DNA of 64,000 nucleotides from an uncultured Oleiphilaceae bacterium (GTDB taxonomy: Bacteria; Pseudomonadota; Gammaproteobacteria; Pseudomonadales; Oleiphilaceae): the NCBI GenBank assembly GCA_913060665.1, contig CAJXUY010000017.1, positions 1-64,000 on the forward strand, written 5' to 3'. Below, in pieces: positions 47,359-56,729 of this stretch; within the stretch, counting starts at the first letter, position 1; each line of letters opens with the position of its first letter. Under the pieces are notes generated by a model. It had not been told where the DNA came from. It made no database searches and saw only the letters and a program-made list of their open reading frames with translations. The position numbers and the translations under genes are program-made.

Positions 47359-49593
47359 TTAGGACCAATAATTAATAATCCAGTCATTTGTCCTTGCTTT
47401 TTCAATGATGCCTCTTAGCTCTTCTATGGCATTTACTCCAGTTGAGCTATCGTTTGTAACCTCTAATGCTTGTTCTAGTTTATCAATGAGACTACTTAGT
47501 AATTTATATTTTTCAGTTTCACCAACCATCTTATTTCCATCAAAGGTCATTTTAGGAAGAATTTTATGCAAGAAAAAATTATTAATAGCTAGATCTTTAT
47601 CGTCATTGAATTTCAAAAAATTCTCTTGATAATTGAGCCCCTGTCTAATTGTTCTAAGACCAACTTCAATACCTAATGGCCTGAAATATAGCTTTGTAAA
47701 TTCAACCATGAGGCTACAAAACTCATTTTTAACTTTGTATTTAGGATAAGGTACTCTGCTACCTAGGTCTTCTAGCTCAAAATGTATTTTTCTTGTTACA
47801 TCATCAAAACCGTAAGACTTAATATTTTCCTCAATAGTAGCCCAGTCATGTAACAGAGGGCTTTCAAATTTAATCACATGAGCACGATCCAATATTTTTG
47901 GTGACAAATTATTCGTAGTCTCATCTATATTGATAGCTCCAATTATTCTTACGTTAGGTGGGAAGCTAATAGTTGCAGGTGTTTTTAATACACCTCCTAG
48001 CATTCTCCTTAAGTCAGAATGATATTTTATCAGTGAGTCTTTATCACTAAATCCAAATACACGCTTGAGTTCTGTATTAATTTCCTCATCTTGGAGTAAT
48101 TTTGCAAAATCATTTATATGCTCTTTATTGTACTTTTGTTTGGCATCTGTGATGAGTTGAATGACATGCTTAAACTCAGAAAGAGTATGAGAAGACTCAT
48201 CATCTGAATACAAATATATTTCAGGTATGTCATTTCTTTCTTCTAGCTTGGAGAGAAAATCAGCGAAATAGTATTCAACATGCGCCAAATTCATCTCATC
48301 CAAACAAATAAAATAGGGCGTTTCTGGATTATTGCCAGCATCAATAAGTGCTTCTAAAAAAGGAGTGGACAAGTATTTTTTTTCTAGGGGGTTATAGTAA
48401 CCCAGCAAATCTTCTGAACTTGTCCAATTAGGTTTAACAGGGATAACCCTAGACTCACCGCCGATAGCTTTGGCAAATGATTGCACTAAATTTGTTTTGC
48501 CGGAGCCAGAATCTCCAGCTAATATAATCAGGTCATTAGTTTGGATTAATGCAAAGAAGTCCTCTAAAACATATCTAGGGTAGATTATATCTTGAGCAGA
48601 TAAATATGCTTGTATATAAGATACTGATTTTGCGTAGTCTCTTTGGAAGTCATCAGTAAAACTGAGAGAATTTTCACTTGATCTCTTATTTACCCTGCCA
48701 GATAACAAACTATCAAACTCTTCGTCATCAATAAATTCCAAATCTTTTAATATGATTGCTTTATCTTTTACAAAGCTTTCTAGTTTTTTTAGTTTCTTAG
48801 ACATATCGTTCTCGTATTCAGCATGGAGAGTTTTCAGTGCTTGAAAATCGTTCTTAAGTTCAGTTTCTTTGAGGGCAAGACTTTGTAAATCTTGGATAAC
48901 CCGTTCTCTTTTTGTCTGTTGTTGTTCAAGTGTTTTTTCTGTGGCAGTAAGTTTGTACTGAACCTTTTTTACATCTTGCTCAATGCTAAATTGAGTTTTA
49001 TTTAATTCTTCTTGTTCTTTACCTAAAAGGTTTTTGAAATCTGTATGCTCTCTTTGTAATTTTGCTTCTAATACTTCTTTTTCTTTTTGCAATGCTTCTT
49101 CATTTTGACGAACATATATGTCATAAACAGACTGGCTAATATAACTATTAATCTCGTCGTTATGAATCTCTTCACTCAACCTTGGTAGCTCTTTAAGTAA
49201 TTCTATTGACTTAAACTCAACTGATACTTCAAGAGGGTTATTATGATCCTCCCTTACAGTGCTAGGTGATAATTTGAGGTCACAAGAAAGTAGGGCTCCA
49301 GCGGAGTACTTGCTAAAAATATCTTTGTCATTAACTGTAATAAAGACCCCTTTTTCTGAAATAGGTATGACACCAGAAGTAGGGTATTCAATGATAGATT
49401 TTGTATATATGTCTTTTACTTTCTTAAGACTAAATACGTATCTCCCCTTAAGAGTTTTATGTTTGTATAGCTCACCCCAAACAGAAATCTTTCTATTATT
49501 CGGTATCTCCCAGTCATTTTTTAGAATTGACAATACTTCTGAATCGGTGAGATCTTGCAACTCTTTAAGGCTGTATATTTTGCCTTCAGACAC
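47359..49593 (-). CDS. McrB-like AAA+ NTPase with coiled coil
   Basis: 744 aa from GTG 49593 (CTGGGGA upstream). The N-terminal beta-rich domain (about 30-135, possibly OB-like) is followed by a long coiled coil (about 160-285, rich in E, K, Q and L), then an AAA+ domain. Walker A is GDSGSGKT (360-367), Walker B FICLDEMNLAHVEYYF (428-443), and the McrB-type signature region IGAINIDETT (551-560) then LDRAHVIKF. McrB GTPases usually carry MNTAD at that site; here it is NIDET. The coiled coil before the motor and the DUF2357 partner recall the CoCoNuT class of type IV systems, thought to target RNA. What it recognises is unknown. Confidence 0.88.
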   Translation of the reverse strand: MSEGKIYSLKELQDLTDSEVLSILKNDWEIPNNRKISVWGELYKHKTLKGRYVFSLKKVKDIYTKSIIEYPTSGVIPISEKGVFITVNDKDIFSKYSAGALLSCDLKLSPSTVREDHNNPLEVSVEFKSIELLKELPRLSEEIHNDEINSYISQSVYDIYVRQNEEALQKEKEVLEAKLQREHTDFKNLLGKEQEELNKTQFSIEQDVKKVQYKLTATEKTLEQQQTKRERVIQDLQSLALKETELKNDFQALKTLHAEYENDMSKKLKKLESFVKDKAIILKDLEFIDDEEFDSLLSGRVNKRSSENSLSFTDDFQRDYAKSVSYIQAYLSAQDIIYPRYVLEDFFALIQTNDLIILAGDSGSGKTNLVQSFAKAIGGESRVIPVKPNWTSSEDLLGYYNPLEKKYLSTPFLEALIDAGNNPETPYFICLDEMNLAHVEYYFADFLSKLEERNDIPEIYLYSDDESSHTLSEFKHVIQLITDAKQKYNKEHINDFAKLLQDEEINTELKRVFGFSDKDSLIKYHSDLRRMLGGVLKTPATISFPPNVRIIGAINIDETTNNLSPKILDRAHVIKFESPLLHDWATIEENIKSYGFDDVTRKIHFELEDLGSRVPYPKYKVKNEFCSLMVEFTKLYFRPLGIEVGLRTIRQGLNYQENFLKFNDDKDLAINNFFLHKILPKMTFDGNKMVGETEKYKLLSSLIDKLEQALEVTNDSSTGVNAIEELRGIIEKARTNDWIINYWS

Positions 49594-49674
49594 GTTTTAA
49601 TTCCCCAGAGAAACAATTATTTAAACTACTGGAATATGAAGACAGTGTAATTATCTTACTTGATTTAATTGACA

Positions 49675-52600
49675 TCATATTTGCGCCCCCAGCATACTTC
49701 TCAAACTCTGCTGCATTGCAGATTTAAACGCACCATCTTTAGCTAATAGCTTATATAGATCTATCTCACTCTTACGCTGTTTAAGCATTACTTCTTCGAA
49801 GATTTTCTCGAATGCCAAGTCACGGTTGTGAGTGTCTTGGTTATTCTGGAATTTTTCTTCAAAGTCGGGGTGGGCTTTAATGTTGTCTGCGATATTTACG
49901 AACTTAACGCGTTGTTCTTCTGGTGTTGCTGACCAGCCTTGAAACCAGCGCTCATTAAAGTTTCGGATAATTTCATCCAATGGGTCGTGTTCTTCTTCGC
50001 CGCCATGAGCGCCCCTAGGGTTAGGGTTCTGTGGGTCGAGTTCAGTTTCACTATCATCTAGGCCAATGCTGTGATTAAGTTTTACTCGTTCCAATCCATA
50101 AGTTGATAAGTCAACCGATTCTAGCAAAGCATCAATTAGGTCTTTGTCGGGATCTTCTATTTTTAATTTTGGGATAAGGAATTTAAGAAACCAATAGAGT
50201 TTTTCCCAGGCGACTATTTCATAGGGCATGATCGAGGCCATTTGGCCGTAAATTTTCACGAAGTGTTTAGATTTTATTTTAAAATCAATTTTATCTTCAT
50301 CTTCCAGGTCTAATGCGGCATTGAATCGGTCTGCCGCAGTATCAATGATAGGACTAAGGTCTTGTGCATCAGCATTATCGAAGTAAAGCTCATTAAAACG
50401 TTCTACTTCATGCCACTCATAAACACCTATATCGTCCAGTGAGTCCTTTAGTTCGTGAAGTAAATTGACGTCGGTCGCTTCGGATAGAGATGTGGCGGTG
50501 TAAAAGTCATCGAAAGCTGTTTTGATATCATCTACAGAATTGAAGAAATCTAAAACAAATAAGTCTTCGGTTTTCTTACCCCATTTTGGAGCTGAACGGT
50601 TTAATCTGGATAACGCCTGAACGGCTAAAACGCTTTGCAGTTTTTTGTCTACATACATAGCGGCAAGCTTTGGTTGATCAAAACCAGTTAAATATTTGTT
50701 TGCAACTACCAGTAAACGATATTGATCTTCATTAATGTCTTTTTTAGGTTGCTTTTCACCAACGTAGTTCTTGTCGAACATTTCCTTCGTGTTTTTTTCA
50801 GGAAAGCCATTCATATCCGCTTCAGTGTATTCAATGCCGTCGACTTCTTTTACTCCAGAAAAGGATACAATCGCTTTAAAAGGATTACCTTTCTCGTCTA
50901 ATAAGCGACTAATAGCCTTGAAATACCGAATGGCAGTTTCGATATTTTGGGTGATGATCATCCCTTTTGCTTTACCCTTAATTTTTTTAGTGTTAACAAC
51001 GTGAGGAATGAAATGCTCAAGCATAATTTCAGCTTTAGTATTAATTGTTTGTTGGTCTCGTTCTACATAAGCACGTAGCTTCTTCTGTGCTTTTTTACTG
51101 TCGAAAAGCGGGTTTTCCTCGATAGATTTTTCAATCTCGTAATAACTTTTGTATGTGGTGTAGTTTGCAAGCACATCAAGGATGAAGCCTTCTTCGATGG
51201 CTTGTTTCATTGAATATAAATCGAATGGGTCGAATGAACCATCATCCTGTTTAATACCAAACTTCTCAAGAGTGCTGCCTTTAGGCGTAGCGGTGAATGC
51301 GAGGTAAGAAGCGTTACCACGCATCTTTCTTGAGCGCATAGCTTCTATGATTTTGTCTTGGGCATCATCGGTGCTTTCGGATCCACTTTGATCATAAGAA
51401 CCTTTACCCATTGCTCGATTCATATTGTCGTGAGCTGACCCGCTTTGTGAGCTATGGGCCTCATCGATAATAACCGCGAAACGTTTCTCACTTAAATCAG
51501 AGATACCATCAATGATAAAGGGGAATTTTTGAATTGTTGTAATGATGATCTTTTTGCCTTGCTCTAAAGCGCTTTTTAATTCAGACGATTTATAAGCAGG
51601 TGCAATGATGTTCTTAACTTCGGAGAAATCTTTAATATTATCTCTAAGCTGTTTATCTAGTAAACGTCGATCTGTAACTACAATGACTGAATCAAACAAG
51701 GGTTGATCTACACTTTTGGCACCTGGGATATCCGCGCTTATGGGGTATGTTTCAATGAGTTGATATGCTGCCCAAGTGATAGAGTTAGATTTACCAGAAC
51801 CAGCCGAGTGTTGGATTAAATATGTCTGACCAGCCCCGTGCTCACTTGCATGGCTAATAAGCTTTCGAACAACATTTAACTGATGGTAACGAGGAAAAAA
51901 TAGTGTGCGTTTGTTCAGAGGGGTTTTGCTTGTGCCATCTAAGCGTACAAAGTGCTGAATAATATTGGCAACGCTGTCTTTGCTAAATATTTCCTCCCAC
52001 AAGTAGGCAGTTTTATGCCCTTTTGGGTTAGGAGGGTTTCCTTGGCCATAATTATGACCCTTGTTAAAGGGGAGGAAGAAGGTGCTCTTACCTGTTAGTT
52101 TAGTGGTCATAAATACTTCGTCGGTATCGACAGCCATATGAACCAAACAACGTCCAAACTGCATCAATGGTTGTTTGACGTCTCTATCATTACGATACTG
52201 TTTTTGCCCATGGTAACGAGCAGTTTGGCCTGTCCATGGGTTTTTAAGCTCAAGAGTGGCAAAGGGGAGGCCATTAATGAACAGCACTACATCAATTTCT
52301 TCTAAGGGATTTTCTATAGAGTATCTGAGCTGCCGTGTACTACTGAATATATTACTATCAAAATTCTGTTTCACCTTATCTGAACTGCTCGCCAACGGTG
52401 CTGGATACATAAGGTTAAAAAAGGCGTCATCAACGCTTAAGCCTTTTTTTAGCATATAAAGTAAGCCATACTTTTTTACAAGGCGGTCAAATCGTTCAAG
52501 AATTTTGCGCTGCCAATCACTGCTAGCTTTCTGAAGTTTCTCTAGCTCTTCCTGTTGAGTATTTTGAAGAAAAGCCCAAAAACAAACTTCGTCGATAGCA

Positions 52601-52782
52601 TACTGTGCATTAAAGTTTTTAGGGTAGCCTAAGCGATAGCCATGATGATTGCCGAAAGGAACCTGTTCTTCGCGTACTTCGTTTTTTGAAGTAGTACTTG
52701 ATTTGAGTTCTTCCAGGCAGGTGCCAGTCAGCCTTTTTTCAATAGCGGCTTCTAATGCTTGTTCATTTGTTTGGCTAACCAT
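49675..52782 (-). CDS. hsdR: Type I restriction enzyme, R subunit
   Basis: 1035 aa. The N-terminal nuclease has EEIDVVLFINGLP (Asp164) and TLELKNP (Glu178-x-Lys180). SF2 translocase: Walker A HSAGSGKSNS (about 325-334), VVTDRRLLDKQL, DEAH at 440-443, YLAFTATPKGST, then VVANKYLTGFDQPKL and ALSRLNR. The C-terminal helical part binds the methylase core. It moves DNA and cuts unmodified DNA when bound with HsdM and HsdS. It is separated from the other hsd genes by three accessory genes and a 251-base gap (52783-53033) with small inverted repeats but no gene. The McrB-like gene follows after 81 bases. Confidence 0.95.
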   Translation of the reverse strand: MVSQTNEQALEAAIEKRLTGTCLEELKSSTTSKNEVREEQVPFGNHHGYRLGYPKNFNAQYAIDEVCFWAFLQNTQQEELEKLQKASSDWQRKILERFDRLVKKYGLLYMLKKGLSVDDAFFNLMYPAPLASSSDKVKQNFDSNIFSSTRQLRYSIENPLEEIDVVLFINGLPFATLELKNPWTGQTARYHGQKQYRNDRDVKQPLMQFGRCLVHMAVDTDEVFMTTKLTGKSTFFLPFNKGHNYGQGNPPNPKGHKTAYLWEEIFSKDSVANIIQHFVRLDGTSKTPLNKRTLFFPRYHQLNVVRKLISHASEHGAGQTYLIQHSAGSGKSNSITWAAYQLIETYPISADIPGAKSVDQPLFDSVIVVTDRRLLDKQLRDNIKDFSEVKNIIAPAYKSSELKSALEQGKKIIITTIQKFPFIIDGISDLSEKRFAVIIDEAHSSQSGSAHDNMNRAMGKGSYDQSGSESTDDAQDKIIEAMRSRKMRGNASYLAFTATPKGSTLEKFGIKQDDGSFDPFDLYSMKQAIEEGFILDVLANYTTYKSYYEIEKSIEENPLFDSKKAQKKLRAYVERDQQTINTKAEIMLEHFIPHVVNTKKIKGKAKGMIITQNIETAIRYFKAISRLLDEKGNPFKAIVSFSGVKEVDGIEYTEADMNGFPEKNTKEMFDKNYVGEKQPKKDINEDQYRLLVVANKYLTGFDQPKLAAMYVDKKLQSVLAVQALSRLNRSAPKWGKKTEDLFVLDFFNSVDDIKTAFDDFYTATSLSEATDVNLLHELKDSLDDIGVYEWHEVERFNELYFDNADAQDLSPIIDTAADRFNAALDLEDEDKIDFKIKSKHFVKIYGQMASIMPYEIVAWEKLYWFLKFLIPKLKIEDPDKDLIDALLESVDLSTYGLERVKLNHSIGLDDSETELDPQNPNPRGAHGGEEEHDPLDEIIRNFNERWFQGWSATPEEQRVKFVNIADNIKAHPDFEEKFQNNQDTHNRDLAFEKIFEEVMLKQRKSEIDLYKLLAKDGAFKSAMQQSLRSMLGAQI

Positions 52783-53033
52783 GTTTTCGCAACTCCTGTA
52801 AATGCCCAGCCAAGGTAACTGACTGTATTTAAATACTATTCTGTTAAAAATCTTTAGAGTGATGTTTATTGTTATAGCTACTTCAGCGTCTAAATTTTTG
52901 TTTTATGTGAAACTGGTCTACACTTTAAGTTGACAGTGAGGGTCTCTTTCATAGAGAATCTCACTCGCTCACCTACCATTGAGTAGAAAGAGGTGACCGC
53001 TAATCGCCCGGTCCATAATAGGCGACCATTCTT

Positions 53034-53576
53034 TTAGAACCATTCACAGCTTTCTAATTCTTCGTTATTACCTGACATGTACTCTTCATACCATTTATCG
53101 TATGAACTGCGTTTATATGATTCAGTTATATAAAAGCTGGTAACTAAATAACAGTCCGATTCGCCTAATTTTTGCACAATAACAACAAAATCATGTTGGT
53201 GAGCCCAGAAATAAAGTCTAACTGGCTTCTTACCCTTTGTTTCCTTTCGATAAAACAACTTAATATCACCGTGTGTATGATTGGTTAGCATAGGCTTTAT
53301 CCATTCAATCCTGCATGCACGGTCAGGGTCATATGGGCGCGTTTTGATATTAACGAAGTGCTTACCCTGCTTTACTTTTTTCTTCTTTTCCCTAGTTGTG
53401 ATATGCCAAAAGACTTCTTCCTTACCATCTCTTAGCCCTTGAGAATTTGGGTCTACATAGATTCCACTGCCTATTGTGGTTTGGCTATCTACAAAGTCTC
53501 TTATAAAGTATGGGTGCAATATATCAAAAACCTCAGGTTCTGATTGGCCCGCTAAATCTAAAATTGGAGGTAGCAT
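53034..53576 (-). CDS. Unknown 180-aa protein, possible BECR-type RNase
   Basis: Not recognised with confidence. The ATG directly abuts the previous stop (TAAATG) with AGGAGA upstream, so it is coupled to the DUF3800 gene. Features: EEVFWHITTREKKKKVKQGKHF, DPDRACRIEWIKPML, and a C-terminal pattern HQHDFVVIVQKLGESDCYLVTSFYI followed by Tyr/Lys-rich residues. The HI...K, basic patch and YLVTSFYI layout recalls barnase/EndoU/colicin-like (BECR) RNases found in phage-linked and toxin proteins, but this is only a guess from shape. No signal peptide or membrane segment. Confidence 0.7.
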   Translation of the reverse strand: MLPPILDLAGQSEPEVFDILHPYFIRDFVDSQTTIGSGIYVDPNSQGLRDGKEEVFWHITTREKKKKVKQGKHFVNIKTRPYDPDRACRIEWIKPMLTNHTHGDIKLFYRKETKGKKPVRLYFWAHQHDFVVIVQKLGESDCYLVTSFYITESYKRSSYDKWYEEYMSGNNEELESCEWF

Positions 53577-54281
53577 TTAGGATCTCCTGGGAGCGAAGCG
53601 AAAAATATTGAATTGGCGTTCCCATGGAGGGGTTGTGTAATTCAATTCGTGCCCAAGTTTAGCTTCAAGGTAAGCTACGATTTGACCCTTGATAATGCTT
53701 TTGTGACTGATGTCAGTTCGGTTTTTATATGAAATAGCACCAATTAACAAGTCACATAATTGAATTAGTTGAGCTTCATAGGATTGCACTATAAATGCGT
53801 TAACACTCAGGCTCCAGTCAGTTGAGTTCTGTAAAACATCGCATAACTCTTTTGTCTTGCTTCCTCCTAACGTATCCATATAGTCTAGATAAATTCGATA
53901 TCTATTATTAGGTCCCAAGAAATCCTTTAGTGTGTAATAGAACATTTTGTAGTAAAACGTATTATGCGACCCCGCATTGTATCTTTCATGATCAAGAGAT
54001 TGTTTATGTTGTACTACAGTTGCTTTAAACCAAATATCACAGTCATCAAAAAGCATATCTAGTAGCGATCTATAGAATGGCCATTGTTTGGCAATTAATT
54101 TAGTCCATTTTAGTTCGTTGTGATAATTATGCTGATGACGAAGCCACTTAATATGTTTGGTTAGTGCTGTGGCTTTTTCTGCAGTGCAGTGAAGTGCGCC
54201 CAGCACCATGATGTCAGCTCCGTCATGCTCTAGGTGGCAGCTTTCGTCACAGAAGATCTTATAAATATTTTGTTCAGTCAT
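53577..54281 (-). CDS. DUF3800 protein
   Basis: 234 aa, the usual short DUF3800. YKIFCDESCHLEHDGADIMVLGALHC supplies the Asp-Glu-Ser acidic motif. ELKWTKL, YRIYLDYMDTLGGSKTKEL (a second acidic cluster) and IQLCDLLIGAISYKN follow. The RNase H-like fold is inferred for the family, with a nuclease role likely but unproven. It lies one base after the DUF4268-type gene and directly before the unknown gene at 53,576. A second, much longer DUF3800 protein lies at 42,749-44,740. Such proteins are frequent in defence islands. Confidence 0.85.
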   Translation of the reverse strand: MTEQNIYKIFCDESCHLEHDGADIMVLGALHCTAEKATALTKHIKWLRHQHNYHNELKWTKLIAKQWPFYRSLLDMLFDDCDIWFKATVVQHKQSLDHERYNAGSHNTFYYKMFYYTLKDFLGPNNRYRIYLDYMDTLGGSKTKELCDVLQNSTDWSLSVNAFIVQSYEAQLIQLCDLLIGAISYKNRTDISHKSIIKGQIVAYLEAKLGHELNYTTPPWERQFNIFRFAPRRS

Positions 54282-54282
54282 A

Positions 54283-55410
54283 TTATGCCCTTTGCCTCAG
54301 TTGGCTCGCTGCATCGGCTAAGGGTTGCTTAAGCGCCTTTTCAAACTTGGTCATTTCAGCAATCATCCATTCAATCGACTGTGGCCATAGATCTTTGTTG
54401 TTCGCGTCTGCTGCTTTAGTGAGCTGAATACGAGAGGACTTTTTATCATTCAAGCGCATCCACTCAAGCTCATGACCGGTTACTTGTTCGATGGCGTCTT
54501 TCTGCTCAAGCAGCTGTTCAAAGATTAATTTATTATCTTCAGTAACCGAACGGCTTATCCATAGCTCTACACGAATTTCTTTTTGGTTAAATATCAGATT
54601 GAAGGGGCAGCCGGTCACACCTGAACCAGCAGACAACCAGTGATCCTTACTAGCGCTAATGTTGTTGAATAGATTGCAGGGACTGTTTTGAAAAGCTTCC
54701 AATGCCTCTTCCCAAAAAGCGCGTCGCACGGTATGGCGTGTTTTTAATACTACCTCAGTGTTCTTTTCTTCTTTTTCCTTGGCTGACATACCAATCATTA
54801 GTTCTTCAGCTTCAGGTGTAGGAATGATTTGCTCTACATTTAACAGTAATTGTTCACCCAGTGCATAAGGCGTCACTTTAAAGCAATGTACTGAAATACC
54901 TTGGCCAAGTAGCCATAGTGCAGTACTGGTGACTTCTTTACGGAAGTTGGCAGCGACAAACATAATGCGCTGGCTGTTGCCAGTATTAAGCTTTAACTCA
55001 TCTATATCCGGTGTGCCGATAAACTCACAGACTTGGGCTTTGGCATCGCCACCTTGTTGGTAGCGGTTTAAATACTGCTGAAAGATATCGACAATTTGGT
55101 GTTTGATTAGATTGGCGCAATAGGAAGCATACTTTAGTGCTTGCCACACCACATCGCGGCCGCTGTCATCTAGCTTATTTTCGATAATAACTAGGTTGCC
55201 CATTTTGTCTAAAGCTAGTAAATCCAATCGCTCTCTGGTGTCGTCAAAGCCGTCAAATTCTTTTTGGATGATCAGAAGCTCTTCACCCAATGCGTTAGGT
55301 TCGTTGGCTAACCATTCCTGTAGATGATGGCGTTCTGTAAAACCTAAATCACTAAAACGTTTAATGACCAATGGCGCAATGCGGTTACTGTCCTTATCTA
55401 TGGTGTACAT
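54283..55410 (-). CDS. PD-(D/E)XK nuclease-like protein with DUF4268-type C-terminus
   Basis: 375 aa. N-terminal nuclease-like core: LGEELLIIQKEFDGFD (Glu), RLDLLALDKMGNLVIIENKL (Asp63, Glu77-x-Lys79) and DVVWQALKYASYC. The C-terminus (about 235-360) resembles DUF4268, with FNLIFNQKEIRVELWI, FEQLLEQKDAIEQV and LEWMRL. The start overlaps the end of hsdS by 13 bases, so the gene is translationally coupled to it. Proteins like this ride in type I restriction operons; their function is not known. Possibly a second nuclease or a guard. Confidence 0.83.
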   Translation of the reverse strand: MYTIDKDSNRIAPLVIKRFSDLGFTERHHLQEWLANEPNALGEELLIIQKEFDGFDDTRERLDLLALDKMGNLVIIENKLDDSGRDVVWQALKYASYCANLIKHQIVDIFQQYLNRYQQGGDAKAQVCEFIGTPDIDELKLNTGNSQRIMFVAANFRKEVTSTALWLLGQGISVHCFKVTPYALGEQLLLNVEQIIPTPEAEELMIGMSAKEKEEKNTEVVLKTRHTVRRAFWEEALEAFQNSPCNLFNNISASKDHWLSAGSGVTGCPFNLIFNQKEIRVELWISRSVTEDNKLIFEQLLEQKDAIEQVTGHELEWMRLNDKKSSRIQLTKAADANNKDLWPQSIEWMIAEMTKFEKALKQPLADAASQLRQRA

Positions 55411-56729
55411 TCTGTTTCCTTGACTTCAGCGCTAATATCTTCGACACCGAGCACTCTAATTTTGCCTGTAACAGCACTATTGATAAGTGTGGCTTTGTAT
55501 TCTTTTAGTTTATCTATTTGCTGTTGTTGTAAGTTGATGGCTGTGTCGATTTTAAGGGATTCTGCATTAATAAATTCAACGATTGTTGTTTGTTCTTCTT
55601 TGGGTGGGTATGGAGCCATTACCACTCCGAATTTGTCAAAGTAGAGACGTAATCGCATATCCATAATTCCACGGGAGTGTTTTTTTAGCTCTGCTGAGCA
55701 GGACTTAGTGCGGAAAAGGTAATGATAAAACATTCCCTCTATTGGTTTAACTGACCGCAAAATATCATATGCAGGGCTTGTGACTCCTTCGTAGTTAGAG
55801 AGCCCGATTGCTCCCATCCATGCAAGAAGTTTGTTAACAATAAAATCTCCTTTCTTAACAATCCAATAGCCATCAGTGGTCGAAGCTTTGTTGCCTTTTG
55901 CTTTTAACTCCTTTCTTGGCTTAACACCTATATCGGTGTAGATTGATAGAAGCTCATGATCATTGTTTTTTTCAGAAGGCTCCATTATTAATTGGAAAAT
56001 ATTCTTTATTCGTTTCACCTCCCAATGTTCCGGGATCTCTCCAATCCAATCTACTCCAGAATCTTGCATAGGCGCATCAATATTAAGCCCGCGAATCACC
56101 GTATTTTGAATAAGGATTTGCTTGTGCTCTGTGAGTAGAGTTATTTGTTTCTCTTTGGTGGCGATGGCTTGGTCGATTTTTGCTGTTTTTTGATCTAAGA
56201 AATTGGTTATGGCGGTTTGTTCTTGAACAGGTGGAATAATCACTTTTATATCGTATAGATCATCAGTATATAGACGGATAAAACCTTCCATGACTCCTGT
56301 GACGCGTTTTTTGAACTCTGCTAGATATTCGGGTTGTAGAAGCAAATAATTAAGAAAATAAATGTTTAAACAGTCAGTATTCTGAGATTTATAAATTGAG
56401 TAATCTGGACTAGTAATGCCTTTTAGTTTAGAAACTGATAATAGTCCATTTACCGCTTGCATCTTATTTATAACTAGATGATTTTCATAGACTTTCTTAT
56501 AGCCAACGAGGGAGTTAGCTTGTCCAGCCCGCTCTTCAAGACTAGACTTAGGAATAACTCCGCTGTACTTGCTCAAAGATAGTAGCTCTTCTTCTCCAGT
56601 CGTTGATCTTTCGTTAACCTCTGACAGAAGGTATTTAAGTCTGCAAGTCTTCCAGTGTGACGGAATATCATCTATCCAACCTTCTTCAGAGTCTTTGTAG
56701 CTCTTATACTTAGTTATACTTTTAGGCAT
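55398..56729 (-). CDS. hsdS: Type I restriction enzyme, specificity subunit
   Basis: 443 aa from ATG 56729, which overlaps the hsdM stop by eight bases and has GGGG upstream. Two target-recognition domains: TRD1 (about 15-165, WIDDIPSHWKTCRLKYLL) and TRD2 (about 230-370, WIGEIPEHWEVKRIKNIF). Each is followed by a spacer helix (FLDQKTAKIDQAIATKEKQI; FINAESLKIDTAINLQQQQI). This is the standard pseudo-dimeric HsdS that reads a bipartite asymmetric site and links M and R. The recognised sequence cannot be predicted. Confidence 0.93.
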   Translation of the reverse strand: MPKSITKYKSYKDSEEGWIDDIPSHWKTCRLKYLLSEVNERSTTGEEELLSLSKYSGVIPKSSLEERAGQANSLVGYKKVYENHLVINKMQAVNGLLSVSKLKGITSPDYSIYKSQNTDCLNIYFLNYLLLQPEYLAEFKKRVTGVMEGFIRLYTDDLYDIKVIIPPVQEQTAITNFLDQKTAKIDQAIATKEKQITLLTEHKQILIQNTVIRGLNIDAPMQDSGVDWIGEIPEHWEVKRIKNIFQLIMEPSEKNNDHELLSIYTDIGVKPRKELKAKGNKASTTDGYWIVKKGDFIVNKLLAWMGAIGLSNYEGVTSPAYDILRSVKPIEGMFYHYLFRTKSCSAELKKHSRGIMDMRLRLYFDKFGVVMAPYPPKEEQTTIVEFINAESLKIDTAINLQQQQIDKLKEYKATLINSAVTGKIRVLGVEDISAEVKETECTP

